Program-made: the position numbers and the translations under genes
Notes under the pieces: model-generated
Database searches by the model: none
Told to the model about the DNA's origin: nothing
The model's input: only the letters and a program-made list of their open reading frames with translations
Origin: Actinomycetota bacterium
GTDB lineage: Bacteria > Acidobacteriota > Blastocatellia > Chloracidobacteriales > Chloracidobacteriaceae
DNA: 8,389 nucleotides
Direction: 5' to 3'
NCBI GenBank assembly: GCA_013298335.1
Contig: JAAFHI010000098.1
Location: 1 to 8,389, forward strand
Part shown: positions 1 to 6,100 of the stretch, one piece after another
Numbering within the stretch: the first letter of the stretch is position 1
Layout: every line of letters begins with the position of its first letter

Positions 1-579
1 ATCGACGGCGTGGCGCTGCACCACCTGGCCCGGCTCGGGAAAGTGGTGGTCCGCGCCGCCGTCCCGGTCGAAATTCATGGATTCGAGTTTCTGCCCGACA
101 GCGACGGGAAACTCATCCGGCTGGATGACCACGGCACGCCCATCGTGGACTGCGAAGTGACCTGCTCGGCGGGGACCTACATTCGAACCCTTGCCCACGA
201 TATCGGCGAACAGCTCGGATGCGGCGCGCACCTGATTGCCCTGCGCCGGACCAGCGTGGACGGTTTCACCCTCGAAGACGCCATCACCCTCGAAGAACTG
301 CAACGGCTCGCCATCGGCGGTGCGGCCCTGTCCCGTCTGCTGCCGCCGCTTTCCCTGCTGCGCGACTGGACGCACAGCACCGTCGCCGACGAGGACCAGC
401 GTAAATTCATGAACGGCCAGCCCTTCCTTCCCTCGCCCGAACTGGTGGAAGAAATCGGGGCAGCCGAAGAAACCTGGCTGGCGGTGCTCGACGTCAACGG
501 CGAAATGCTCGGCGTTGCGCGACACGCCCGACACGACGGACTGCTCCGACCGCAAATCGTTTTCCCGCCGCCGACATGA
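1..579 (+). CDS. truB: tRNA pseudouridine(55) synthase TruB, 3' part
   Basis: This is the C-terminal 192 residues of TruB, which isomerises U55 to pseudouridine in the T-loop of tRNAs in the cytoplasm. The frame is open at base 1, so the 5' end, including the catalytic Asp motif, lies outside the window. The first visible residues, IDGVALHHLARLGK, match the TruB segment usually written K-x-D-G-x-x-A-Y-x-x-A-R-x-G. Around bases 163-207 is the family motif CSAGTYIRTLAHDIG, whose Tyr and Arg help form the uridine site. After about residue 105 the sequence becomes a divergent C-terminal RNA-binding domain ending in a short beta-rich stretch (LAVLDVNGEMLGVARHA). The stop TGA overlaps the ATG of the next gene (ATGA). 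The GTG at base 10 is internal to the frame and not the true start. It is a housekeeping gene with no obvious link to photosynthesis. Confidence 0.93.
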   Translation: MDGVALHHLARLGKVVVRAAVPVEIHGFEFLPDSDGKLIRLDDHGTPIVDCEVTCSAGTYIRTLAHDIGEQLGCGAHLIALRRTSVDGFTLEDAITLEELQRLAIGGAALSRLLPPLSLLRDWTHSTVADEDQRKFMNGQPFLPSPELVEEIGAAEETWLAVLDVNGEMLGVARHARHDGLLRPQIVFPPPT

Positions 580-1712
580 ACGACTCGTCAAATGCCTTGA
601 CCGCGATCCTGACGCCGGAAATACCGGCCAACATTCGCGTGGCCGTTCTGCGGGACGGGCAGATCGAGAAACTTCCCGGCACCGACCGCCGCCCTTCCCC
701 CGTCGGCTCCGTCACGAAACTCTTCGCCGCCGCCATTCTCATCGACCTCGCCGCCAAAGCCGGCATCTCCCTCGAACGGCGGGTGACGGACCTGCTCGAC
801 AGCCTTCCCGACGACTTCCCGGCCATCACCCTGCGCCAGCTTCTGAACCACAGCGCGGGACTCCGCGACTGGCTGCCCTCGCAGGCGGATGGCCGCTTCG
901 ACCGCAGCGCCTTCTTCACCGAGCCGGGACACATCTTTTCCTACGCCAATCCGGGTTATGAACTGATCGGACGGGTCATCGAACGCCTCGGCGGGCGGAC
1001 GTTCGCGAATGAACTGCTGCTCCGGGTCGTCGGGCCCTCGCGCATGCGCGACGCCGCCTTCAGGGAATCCGACGGACCGGCGGGCGGCCTCGTCGCCACC
1101 ACCGCCGATCTGGCGCGCGGCGCGCGGTGGCTGATGGAATCCCCCGAACGGCTCGCCCTGATGTCACAGGTGATGGTGGACGTTCCGAGCCGCCGCGGAC
1201 AGCGGGCCGGGGCCGGGTGTTTCGTCCATGAGCGGGAAGGACTGACGTTTTTCGAACACACCGGAGCCGTTGACGACACGACCGCCCTGCTGCGGTTCGC
1301 GCCGTCCATCGGATTCGCCGTGGCGGTACTCGCCGACGGAGAAACCGCCGCGGAATCGGTGGCCGACGTCATCGTCGAGAACTACCTCGGCATGATTCCG
1401 CCGACGCCGCCCGCCTTTCGCTTCCGCAAGCTGGAAGAACATGAATTCGGACGCTTCGTCGGCGCTTTCGAGAACCCGCCCCGCCGGGTCGAGATGTTCG
1501 CCGCGGGCCAGCTTTTCCTGAAACGCGGCGGGTCGGCGATGCCGGTGGTCTGGAACGGCGACGACCGCCTGGCGGTCGCGGTGCCGCTGCGGCGGCGGAG
1601 TCCCGACATTGCCGTCGTCTTCAATGAAAAGAGCCGGGCGGAGTATCTCTACCCGCTCGGCTCGTTGCGCGCGTTGCGTCGGGTTGACGCGGTCGGTGAC
1701 GGTACGTTCTAG
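576..1712 (+). CDS. Serine hydrolase, class C beta-lactamase / penicillin-binding-protein fold
   Basis: This 378-residue protein belongs to the Beta-lactamase (PF00144) superfamily. Three active-site motifs are visible in order: S45-V-T-K48 (nucleophile and general base), Y123-A-N125, and H228-T-G230 in place of the KTG box. HTG is common in esterase and peptidase members, so true beta-lactamase activity is not implied. The motif LLNHSAGL near residue 90 is also typical. Residues from about 285 to the end look like a small C-terminal beta domain often attached to these hydrolases. No signal peptide is seen, so the protein may be cytoplasmic, which is unusual for the family. The ATG overlaps the truB stop as ATGA and no clear Shine-Dalgarno precedes it, which suggests translational coupling to truB. 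The stop TAG shares a CTAG palindrome with the convergent cytochrome gene. The substrate is unknown. Confidence 0.88.
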   Translation: MNDSSNALTAILTPEIPANIRVAVLRDGQIEKLPGTDRRPSPVGSVTKLFAAAILIDLAAKAGISLERRVTDLLDSLPDDFPAITLRQLLNHSAGLRDWLPSQADGRFDRSAFFTEPGHIFSYANPGYELIGRVIERLGGRTFANELLLRVVGPSRMRDAAFRESDGPAGGLVATTADLARGARWLMESPERLALMSQVMVDVPSRRGQRAGAGCFVHEREGLTFFEHTGAVDDTTALLRFAPSIGFAVAVLADGETAAESVADVIVENYLGMIPPTPPAFRFRKLEEHEFGRFVGAFENPPRRVEMFAAGQLFLKRGGSAMPVVWNGDDRLAVAVPLRRRSPDIAVVFNEKSRAEYLYPLGSLRALRRVDAVGDGTF

Positions 1713-2245
1713 CGGGCCGCCGGGGCGGTCGCCTTGCTCTGCCCGATGACGGAAGTATCGACCTTGTTCCGGTCTTCGAACTTCCGGATGTACTCGACCA
1801 GATAGTTCATCTGTTGCAGCGACAGCTTGTCCTTGTAGGACGGCATGATCTTGCCCTTGCCGTTCACGATGGACGTCACCATGCCGGGCGTCGAGTTGTT
1901 GTTCTGCCACCCCGTGTCGGTGAAGTTGGTGGCGTTGATGGCCTTGTTTCCGGAGCCGTTGGCCTGATGACAGCCGACGCAGGCCTGATAGCCTTTGGCC
2001 TGCAACTCGTCGATCTGCTGCTGGTAGCGCGCCTTTTCCGACGCACTGACGTCCTTCAAACCGGCGGTCGATCCTTCATACAGGACCTTGGCTTCGGTGA
2101 GAAACGTCGGATTGGCGTGGCTCGCGGCGGTCGGCGACAGCGCGGGCGTCCGCATCTCGTCGGCGCTGCGCGATCCGACGAAACACCCGGTCGCAAACAG
2201 CGCGGCCAGACTCAGGATGGAACAGACTTTGATGGTGTGCTTCAT
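1709..2245 (-). CDS. Monohaem cytochrome c lipoprotein (distal paralogue)
   Basis: This 178-residue periplasmic cytochrome is probably anchored by lipid and probably donates electrons to the reaction centre. A signal segment (MKHTIKVCSILSLAALFATG) leads to a lipobox cysteine, C21. One haem site is present, C89-V-G-C92-H93, and the likely distal ligand is M134 in KIMPSY. The C-terminal helix LSLQQMNYLVEYIRKF is typical of class I cytochromes. The region from the haem site to that helix parallels the neighbouring cytochrome (TNFTDTGWQ, NGKG, MP-Y), so the two are paralogues. The frame continues upstream to 2347, but that stretch is repeat DNA; the ATG at 2245 has an AAGGGG ribosome site and begins the signal peptide. 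It is the last gene of the cluster. Reaction-centre complexes of Chloracidobacterium thermophilum are reported to contain two different cytochromes, which fits this pair. Matching this gene to a named subunit is inference. Confidence 0.92.
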   Translation of the reverse strand: MKHTIKVCSILSLAALFATGCFVGSRSADEMRTPALSPTAASHANPTFLTEAKVLYEGSTAGLKDVSASEKARYQQQIDELQAKGYQACVGCHQANGSGNKAINATNFTDTGWQNNNSTPGMVTSIVNGKGKIMPSYKDKLSLQQMNYLVEYIRKFEDRNKVDTSVIGQSKATAPAAR

Positions 2246-2249
2246 ACGA

Positions 2250-2257
2250 CCCCTTCT
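2250..2257 (-). promoter_or_regulatory. Ribosome binding site of distal cytochrome
   Basis: Read on the - strand this is AGAAGGGG, ending four bases before the ATG at 2245. It supports that start over the in-frame ATG at 2347, which lies in the intergenic repeat. Confidence 0.6.
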
Positions 2258-2261
2258 CGAA

Positions 2262-2370
2262 AATTGAGAGTTGAGAATTGAGAGTTGAGAATTTTTCAAT
2301 TCTCTTCCGGGCCGAAGCGGGCACGGGACGATCCCATTCATTCTCAATTCTCAATTCTTCATTCTCAATT
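2262..2370. repeat. Inverted pair of tandem heptamer arrays between the two cytochrome genes
   Basis: The left arm (2262-2289) is four tandem heptamers alternating AATTGAG and AGTTGAG. The right arm (2343-2370) is four heptamers in the opposite orientation, mostly CTCAATT with one CTTCATT, preceded by a related ATTCATT. Bases 2271-2282 and 2343-2354 are perfect 12-bp reverse complements. The centre (about 2300-2335) is unique and GC-rich. The right arm runs into the TAA stop of the proximal cytochrome (2369-2371), and the left arm ends just before the ribosome site of the distal one. A transcript could fold into a long hairpin between the two genes. Confidence 0.9.
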
Positions 2371-3031
2371 ACTTTTTCTGCCGGGTGGCGACCATGCGAT
2401 TGACGTCGTCCTGGGTCGGCAACCCGTTGCACGGACGGCCATTGAAGGCACGCAGGTAGGCGATCAGATACTTGATTTGCTGCGGGCTGAGCTGGTTGTA
2501 GTAGGCCGGCATCGCGCCGCCACCGTTTCCGATGCCCTTCCCGTTGTAAATCGAGGAGTAGATGCCGCCGTCGGAGTTGTTCTCCTGCCAGCCGGTGTCG
2601 GTGAAATTGGTCGAACGGGGCACGTTTCCGCATCCGTTGTGACCGTGACAGCCGACGCAGTTGTTCTGGAAGAGCGCGCGTCCCTCGCGGTAGACGATGA
2701 CCGGGTCCTGATACATTTCGTTTTCGTTCAGATCGACGAGCGCGGGCGTGCCGGCCTTGTCGTTGCCCGAAACCTTCTGTTCATCGACCTGAAGGAGGTT
2801 GCGCGGCGTCCGGGCGTCGCGACTCTCGACGGCCTTCCGGACGTCCGGGGAGTTTCCGTTCTGGGCGATGTTGTCCTTGGCGACGTCCTCGGCGGTCTTC
2901 TCGGGCGCGCCCGAGACGCGGTTCGCTTCCTTCGGGTAACGCGTTTCCTTCTCGTCACGCGCGCCGACGAAACACCCCGCCGCAAGCAGGGCCACCGCGC
3001 ACAGCAACACGATTTGTTTGGTCTTTTTCAT
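2369..3031 (-). CDS. Monohaem cytochrome c lipoprotein (proximal paralogue)
   Basis: This 220-residue lipoprotein cytochrome c is probably periplasmic and membrane-tethered. The signal peptide MKKTKQIVLLCAVALLAAG leads to lipobox C20. A charged, low-complexity linker of about 85 residues follows, long enough to reach from the membrane to a partner. The haem site is C125-V-G-C128-H129 and the likely sixth ligand is M174 in GGAMPAYY. The segment TNFTDTGWQ (141-149) and the helix LSPQQIKYLIAYLRAF are shared with the distal cytochrome. Two extra cysteines, C134 and C201, are absent from the paralogue and might form a disulfide. The start at 3031 was chosen because AAGGA lies eight bases upstream; an ATG three codons earlier (3040) would touch that site. 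It is a likely electron donor to the oxidised special pair, by context and by the two cytochromes known in the Chloracidobacterium complex. Confidence 0.93.
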   Translation of the reverse strand: MKKTKQIVLLCAVALLAAGCFVGARDEKETRYPKEANRVSGAPEKTAEDVAKDNIAQNGNSPDVRKAVESRDARTPRNLLQVDEQKVSGNDKAGTPALVDLNENEMYQDPVIVYREGRALFQNNCVGCHGHNGCGNVPRSTNFTDTGWQENNSDGGIYSSIYNGKGIGNGGGAMPAYYNQLSPQQIKYLIAYLRAFNGRPCNGLPTQDDVNRMVATRQKK

Positions 3032-3039
3032 ACACTTCA

Positions 3040-3044
3040 TCCTT
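3040..3044 (-). promoter_or_regulatory. Ribosome binding site deciding the proximal cytochrome start
   Basis: AAGGA on the - strand lies eight bases before ATG 3031. The alternative ATG at 3040 overlaps this site, so 3031 is preferred. Confidence 0.65.
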
Positions 3045-3060
3045 GAGCAGTCGCGGCGAG

Positions 3061-3193
3061 CAGTTAGTTGACAGTAGTTAGTAGTTAGAGGTGAATTCCT
3101 TTTATCTGAAACCATCTCCGAACCGAGTGCAACTATCTGCTTCCTACTTCCCACTCTGCTAACTACTAACTACTAACTACTAACTGCTAACCA
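3061..3193. repeat. Inverted pair of tandem heptamer arrays between ATPase and cytochrome genes
   Basis: The left arm (3061-3088) has four heptamers with consensus TAGTTAG, the first two degenerate. The right arm (3159-3193) has five in reverse orientation: three CTAACTA, then CTAACTG and CTAACCA. Bases 3073-3088 and 3159-3174 are perfect 16-bp reverse complements separated by 70 bases. A more degenerate run with roughly the same period precedes the right arm from about 3131. The right arm ends seven bases before the ATPase stop codon (3201-3203). The unit differs from those in the other gaps, but the architecture is the same. Confidence 0.92.
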
Positions 3194-3200
3194 CTCCCAG

Positions 3201-4508
3201 CTATCCGTTTCTTCGTAATCGCGTCAGGCGCGGGGGTTCGGGTTCACGCTGGCGCTCCTTGAAAATCACCGTCAGCAGTTCGCCTTCGGCGTGGTGTTCC
3301 AGAATGTCCGCGTTGTAGAGAATGCGCGGCAGGGAGACGCTGCGGGAGATGCGCCCGATGGAGAGCATCAGTTCGGTCCCGACGCGCTGCACTTCGATGT
3401 GGTCGTTTTCCTCGATGAACGGAATCCGCACGATGAACCGCTGAATGTCGGCGGGGTCCCGGGCGTCCCGTTCCGCCACCCACATGTTCTTCTTGCTGTA
3501 GAGCACCTCGCCGGGGTTCGTGCCGACGAAGACCTTCGCGCCGACGTCGCGCAGGGCGTCCACGCCGAGCGGTTCGCAGGGCTGAAGGTACAGCTTGAAA
3601 ATCGGCAGCGGCGAAAAGGCCGTGTTGATTTCGTCCAGGTAGCGGGTGTGCAGCTTCGACCAGTAATCGAAGTAGCTTCCGAGTTCGCATCCGTTCAGTT
3701 CGTCGCCCACCGGATAAATCTTGTTGACGATGGCGGCGTCGATGGTCAGCCCGTAGATGTGGGTGAAGGTGTAGGCCCGCTTGCTTTCGAGAATCGAGAG
3801 CTTTTCCGGGTTGATGACCAGCCGCATCGTGACGTTCGAATTCGCCAGAAAGGCGCTCACCTGATTCATGGATTCGAGCAGTTGGTTGACCTCGTTGAAA
3901 AACTCGGGGTCGGGACCGCTCGTGCCGCCGAAGGGCTTCATCATCGACGACATGCCCTTGTAGACCTTGAACAGCTTCTTGCCGGTGCTGCCGCCGACGA
4001 TCAGTTCCGGGTAGGCGAGCAGCCGCAGCGTGTTGCCGGTCGGCGACGTGTCGAGAATGACCACGTCCCACTGACCGGAAATCGCTTCGTAGCGCAACCG
4101 GACAAGCGAGAAAATCTCGTCGAGGCCCGGCTGGGTCGAAAGTTCCGACGCGACCGACGAACTGATGCCGCGTTTTTCATAACTTCCCGAAACGAACTTC
4201 TCGAAGTTCGCCATGTTCCGCTTGGCTTCGTAAATCGTGTCGATTTCAAGGCCATACAGATTCTCGGCGATTTTCGTCGGCTCGGTGCGCGAGAGCGGCA
4301 GTTGGAACACGTCGCCGAGGCTGTGCGCCGGGTCGCTCGAAATGATCAGAACCCGCTGCCCCGAAGCGGCAAGGGTCACGGCGGTCGAGGCCGAGACCGT
4401 GGTCTTGCCGGTTCCGCCCTTTCCCGAATAAATGATCACCCGAGCCAGTTTCTCGGCCGTCGCGGTCGTCGAAAGGGTACTTAACGTCGGTGATTCCAAT
4501 GTGGTCAC
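3201..4508 (-). CDS. ArsA/GET3-family ATPase with C-terminal HSP20-like domain
   Basis: This 435-residue soluble P-loop ATPase belongs to the ArsA/GET3 (anion-transporting ATPase) family. The deviant Walker A is G29-K-G-G-T-G-K35-T-T with the signature lysine K30. Switch I is DPAHSLGD (59-66) and switch II is D153-TSPTGNT, where most ArsA proteins have DTAPTGHT. VNKIYP (262-267) fits the nucleotide base-binding region. Residues about 356-418 (RIPFIEEN to LLTVIFKE, with SLPRILYN between) resemble the HSP20-like domain fused to bacterial ArsA proteins. No arsenite-binding cysteine cluster is obvious, so arsenic resistance is unlikely. The start is GTG; no ATG lies nearby and the upstream purine-rich stretch (GAGAAGAG) is a weak ribosome site. 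It sits between fmoA and the reaction-centre cytochromes, which suggests a role in photosystem assembly or membrane targeting; that is inference. Confidence 0.9.
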   Translation of the reverse strand: MTTLESPTLSTLSTTATAEKLARVIIYSGKGGTGKTTVSASTAVTLAASGQRVLIISSDPAHSLGDVFQLPLSRTEPTKIAENLYGLEIDTIYEAKRNMANFEKFVSGSYEKRGISSSVASELSTQPGLDEIFSLVRLRYEAISGQWDVVILDTSPTGNTLRLLAYPELIVGGSTGKKLFKVYKGMSSMMKPFGGTSGPDPEFFNEVNQLLESMNQVSAFLANSNVTMRLVINPEKLSILESKRAYTFTHIYGLTIDAAIVNKIYPVGDELNGCELGSYFDYWSKLHTRYLDEINTAFSPLPIFKLYLQPCEPLGVDALRDVGAKVFVGTNPGEVLYSKKNMWVAERDARDPADIQRFIVRIPFIEENDHIEVQRVGTELMLSIGRISRSVSLPRILYNADILEHHAEGELLTVIFKERQREPEPPRLTRLRRNG

Positions 4509-4561
4509 GTCTCTTCTCTTTTCCGGGCCGAGGGTGCGACCGGAAGTCCAGCGGTTCAGGG

Positions 4562-4610
4562 GGTGGAAGTCGGTTGAGTGAAAATGAAGCGGCTCTTTCC
4601 AACTTCCACC
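4562..4610. repeat. 9-bp inverted repeat between fmoA and ATPase gene
   Basis: GGTGGAAGT (4562-4570) and ACTTCCACC (4602-4610) are perfect reverse complements with a 31-base loop. It is the only inverted repeat of this size in the 171-base gap and is not built from clear heptamers. A tiny hairpin, TCCGG-ACTC-CCGGA at 4662-4675, lies just after the fmoA stop. Neither is followed by a T-run, so I do not call a terminator. Confidence 0.6.
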
Positions 4611-4679
4611 AACGGGGTCGCGGGTTCAAATGAATCTCACGCGCGCCCCCAAACACCAGCCTCCGGACTCCCGGACGGA

Positions 4680-5777
4680 TCAGCCGAAGAAGATGTCGAA
4701 CGGCGAGTAGCTGCCCTTGCAGATCCCCTCGGCCCACGCCCGATAGCGGCCCCCGCTGAAGACCCGGACGTTTTCCGCCACGCGATCCCACTCGAAGCTG
4801 TTCGTCGTCTCGACGAATTTCTTGCCCTTCGGAATGGTGACCTTGAAGCGGATGCCGAGATCGGCGGGTTCGGAGTTGACGGCGATGCCGTGGTGCGCGA
4901 GCGGCACGAGCGGGTGATTCAGAATCTTGCGCTTGCCGCCTTCGATCGGGACCGTGAAGCCCGGCAGTTCGACGAAGAGCTTGACCTCGACGCCCTGAAC
5001 GCTGGCGTTGAAGTTCCCCTGGAGCTTGGCGGTGCGTCCGCCCTGGTTGTAGGGCTTGCCGAGACCGTCAATCGGGAACAGTTCGAGCCACCGGCTGATG
5101 GAATCGACGATGCCCGTGCCGCCGCCGGCGAACCGGAAGTCGATGCGGGTCTTTTCGCCGCCTTCCACTTCCGAGAAGTAGTAGACGTCGATGTTGTCGA
5201 GACTCTGGCCGGTCTGTTCGAGCGCGTTCCACAGCGGACCGATCAGCCAGACGTCCTTGATGTAGTCGCCGAAGTTGGGCGAGTTCCGGAAGGCGTCCTG
5301 CATTTCGATCCAGGTGTCGATGACTTCCTCGCTGTCGAGGGGCACGCGGATGGAAAGGTCGTGGAAGAGGTTGCCGCAGAGCAGACGCTGCTTGCGGGCG
5401 ATGATGTTGTCGTCAATGGCCTTGGAACGCCAGTACCGCAGGCAGTCCACCACCCCTTCGAACTCGAAGCGGTGCGAGAACTTGCCCACCGTGATCTTGC
5501 CTTCCCCGGCGGCAACGCGACGGGTGGGCGATTCGTTGGCGATGTCGGCTTCACCCTCGATGCGGCCGAGGATGCCATCCACGATCGACTGCCCGAAGAA
5601 GGTGAAGCGGACCACGTCGTCTTCGATCTTCTTGGCTTCGAGGCGGAGTTCACCGTCGATCGGCAACAGTGGCGATGCGGACGGGACGTTGGAAACGCGC
5701 GCTTCGGCTTTGAGCGTCCCCCACCCGGTGGCATCGAGGTCGAGGTCATAATTCGCGGTCGTCAGTTTGCTTCCCAT
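4680..5777 (-). CDS. fmoA: Fenna-Matthews-Olson bacteriochlorophyll a protein
   Basis: This 365-residue protein is FmoA, the water-soluble trimeric antenna that binds bacteriochlorophyll a and passes excitation from the antenna to the reaction centre on the cytoplasmic face. Its length is about that of Chlorobaculum FMO. Family landmarks include SPLLPIDGELRL, ANESPTRRVAAGEG, KFSHRFEFEG, IDTWIEMQ, FAGGGTGIVDSISRWLELFP and ILNHPLVPLAHHG. The five histidines matching the known Mg ligands are present: H102, H139, H288, H295 and H296, the last three with the same 7+1 spacing as in Chlorobaculum tepidum (290, 297, 298). The redox-active C353 is retained (GICKGS), whereas the position matching C49 appears to be Gly42. 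The ATG is preceded by AGGAG twelve bases upstream, a slightly long gap. It lies downstream of pscB, as expected for co-expression with the reaction centre. Confidence 0.97.
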   Translation of the reverse strand: MGSKLTTANYDLDLDATGWGTLKAEARVSNVPSASPLLPIDGELRLEAKKIEDDVVRFTFFGQSIVDGILGRIEGEADIANESPTRRVAAGEGKITVGKFSHRFEFEGVVDCLRYWRSKAIDDNIIARKQRLLCGNLFHDLSIRVPLDSEEVIDTWIEMQDAFRNSPNFGDYIKDVWLIGPLWNALEQTGQSLDNIDVYYFSEVEGGEKTRIDFRFAGGGTGIVDSISRWLELFPIDGLGKPYNQGGRTAKLQGNFNASVQGVEVKLFVELPGFTVPIEGGKRKILNHPLVPLAHHGIAVNSEPADLGIRFKVTIPKGKKFVETTNSFEWDRVAENVRVFSGGRYRAWAEGICKGSYSPFDIFFG

Positions 5778-5789
5778 AACAGTGACAGT

Positions 5790-5794
5790 CTCCT
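5790..5794 (-). promoter_or_regulatory. Ribosome binding site of fmoA
   Basis: AGGAG on the - strand, twelve bases before ATG 5777. It is a strong core but more distant than usual; no nearer in-frame start exists. Confidence 0.55.
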
Positions 5795-5821
5795 GCGAGA
5801 AAAATAAATCCGAGAATTGGA

Positions 5822-5896
5822 GATTTTCGATTGAAGATTTTCGATTTCGGAAAAAAATCGAAGACCTTCACGTACAAGATCGAAAATCGAATATCG
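5822..5896. repeat. Inverted pair of heptamer arrays, fmoA-proximal
   Basis: The left arm (5822-5849) is four heptamers starting GATT: GATTTTC, GATTGAA, GATTTTC and GATTTCG. The right arm (5876-5896) is three in reverse orientation: AAGATCG, AAAATCG and AATATCG. ATCGAAAATC at 5879-5888 is the perfect reverse complement of both 5836-5845 and 5822-5831. Its unit is almost the same as that of the second pair at 6001-6100. Confidence 0.85.
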
Positions 5897-5954
5897 GGCA
5901 GGGGACGCACGGAAGCCGATTTCACTTCCTACCGATTTTTTTGGAGGTCCATGA

Positions 5955-5978
5955 CCCGGCGAACCAAAACTCGCCGGG
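5955..5978. repeat. Perfect 8-bp GC-rich stem-loop
   Basis: CCCGGCGA (5955-5962) and TCGCCGGG (5971-5978) are perfect reverse complements around an 8-base loop. No T-run follows on either strand; a run of seven As follows on the - strand about ten bases on. It may be an RNA structural element or a site for a regulator rather than an intrinsic terminator. Confidence 0.7.
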
Positions 5979-6000
5979 CGCGGACTCCGGGGGTCAACTC

Positions 6001-6100
6001 ATTTTTGATTGAAGATTTTCGATTGGCGGCTTTCGCGCGCGACGCAATCGGCAATTTTCAATCAAAAATCTTCAAACAAACAATCTTCAATTTCTCAATC
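6001..6100. repeat. Inverted pair of heptamer arrays, pscB-proximal
   Basis: The left arm (6001-6027) reads ATTTTT, then GATTGAA, GATTTTC and GATTGGC. The right arm (about 6057-6100) is made of reverse units such as TTCAATC, AAAAATC, TTCAAAC and TTCAATT, some stretched to eight bases. Bases 6001-6013 and 6057-6069 are perfect 13-bp reverse complements. The right arm overlaps the pscB stop (6095-6097) and its last codon. Bases 6001-6024 repeat 5823-5846 directly with one mismatch, so the two pairs in this gap are related. Confidence 0.87.

Larger units (their letters stand above)
5778..6094. other. 317-base gene-free gap between pscB and fmoA
   Basis: No supportable coding frame lies here. 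The gap is AT-richer than the flanking genes and consists largely of two inverted heptamer pairs (5822-5896 and 6001-6100) with a perfect 8-bp stem between them (5955-5978). It probably acts as a leader or spacer RNA in the pscB-fmoA message. I could not find a convincing -35/-10 pair for fmoA. Confidence 0.7.

Noticed and set aside
1164..1910. A 248-codon - strand frame across the serine hydrolase and cytochrome 3' ends
   Set aside because: It overlaps two genes with recognised active-site and haem motifs and has no motif itself.
2246..2347. N-terminal extension of the distal cytochrome from ATG 2347
   Set aside because: It would translate the heptamer repeat and place the signal peptide 34 residues inside the protein; the ATG at 2245 has a ribosome site.
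2262..3193. CRISPR array
   Set aside because: The repeats are 7-base tandem units without spacers between them, and the two arms are inverted; there are no cas genes.
3291..4484. A 397-codon open frame on the + strand opposite the ATPase gene
   Set aside because: Its sequence lacks any family motif and mirrors the GC-rich codon pattern of the recognised ATPase on the other strand.
3201..4508. Arsenite efflux ATPase (arsenic resistance)
   Set aside because: It is single-domain with an HSP20-like tail, no clear metal-binding cysteine cluster, and no ars genes nearby.
4578..5807. A 409-codon open frame on the + strand opposite fmoA
   Set aside because: It is antisense to a clearly recognised FMO gene and shows no domain of its own; long antisense frames are expected in GC-rich genes.
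5955..5978. Rho-independent terminator after pscB
   Set aside because: The stem is good, but no T-run follows on the transcribed (- strand) RNA.
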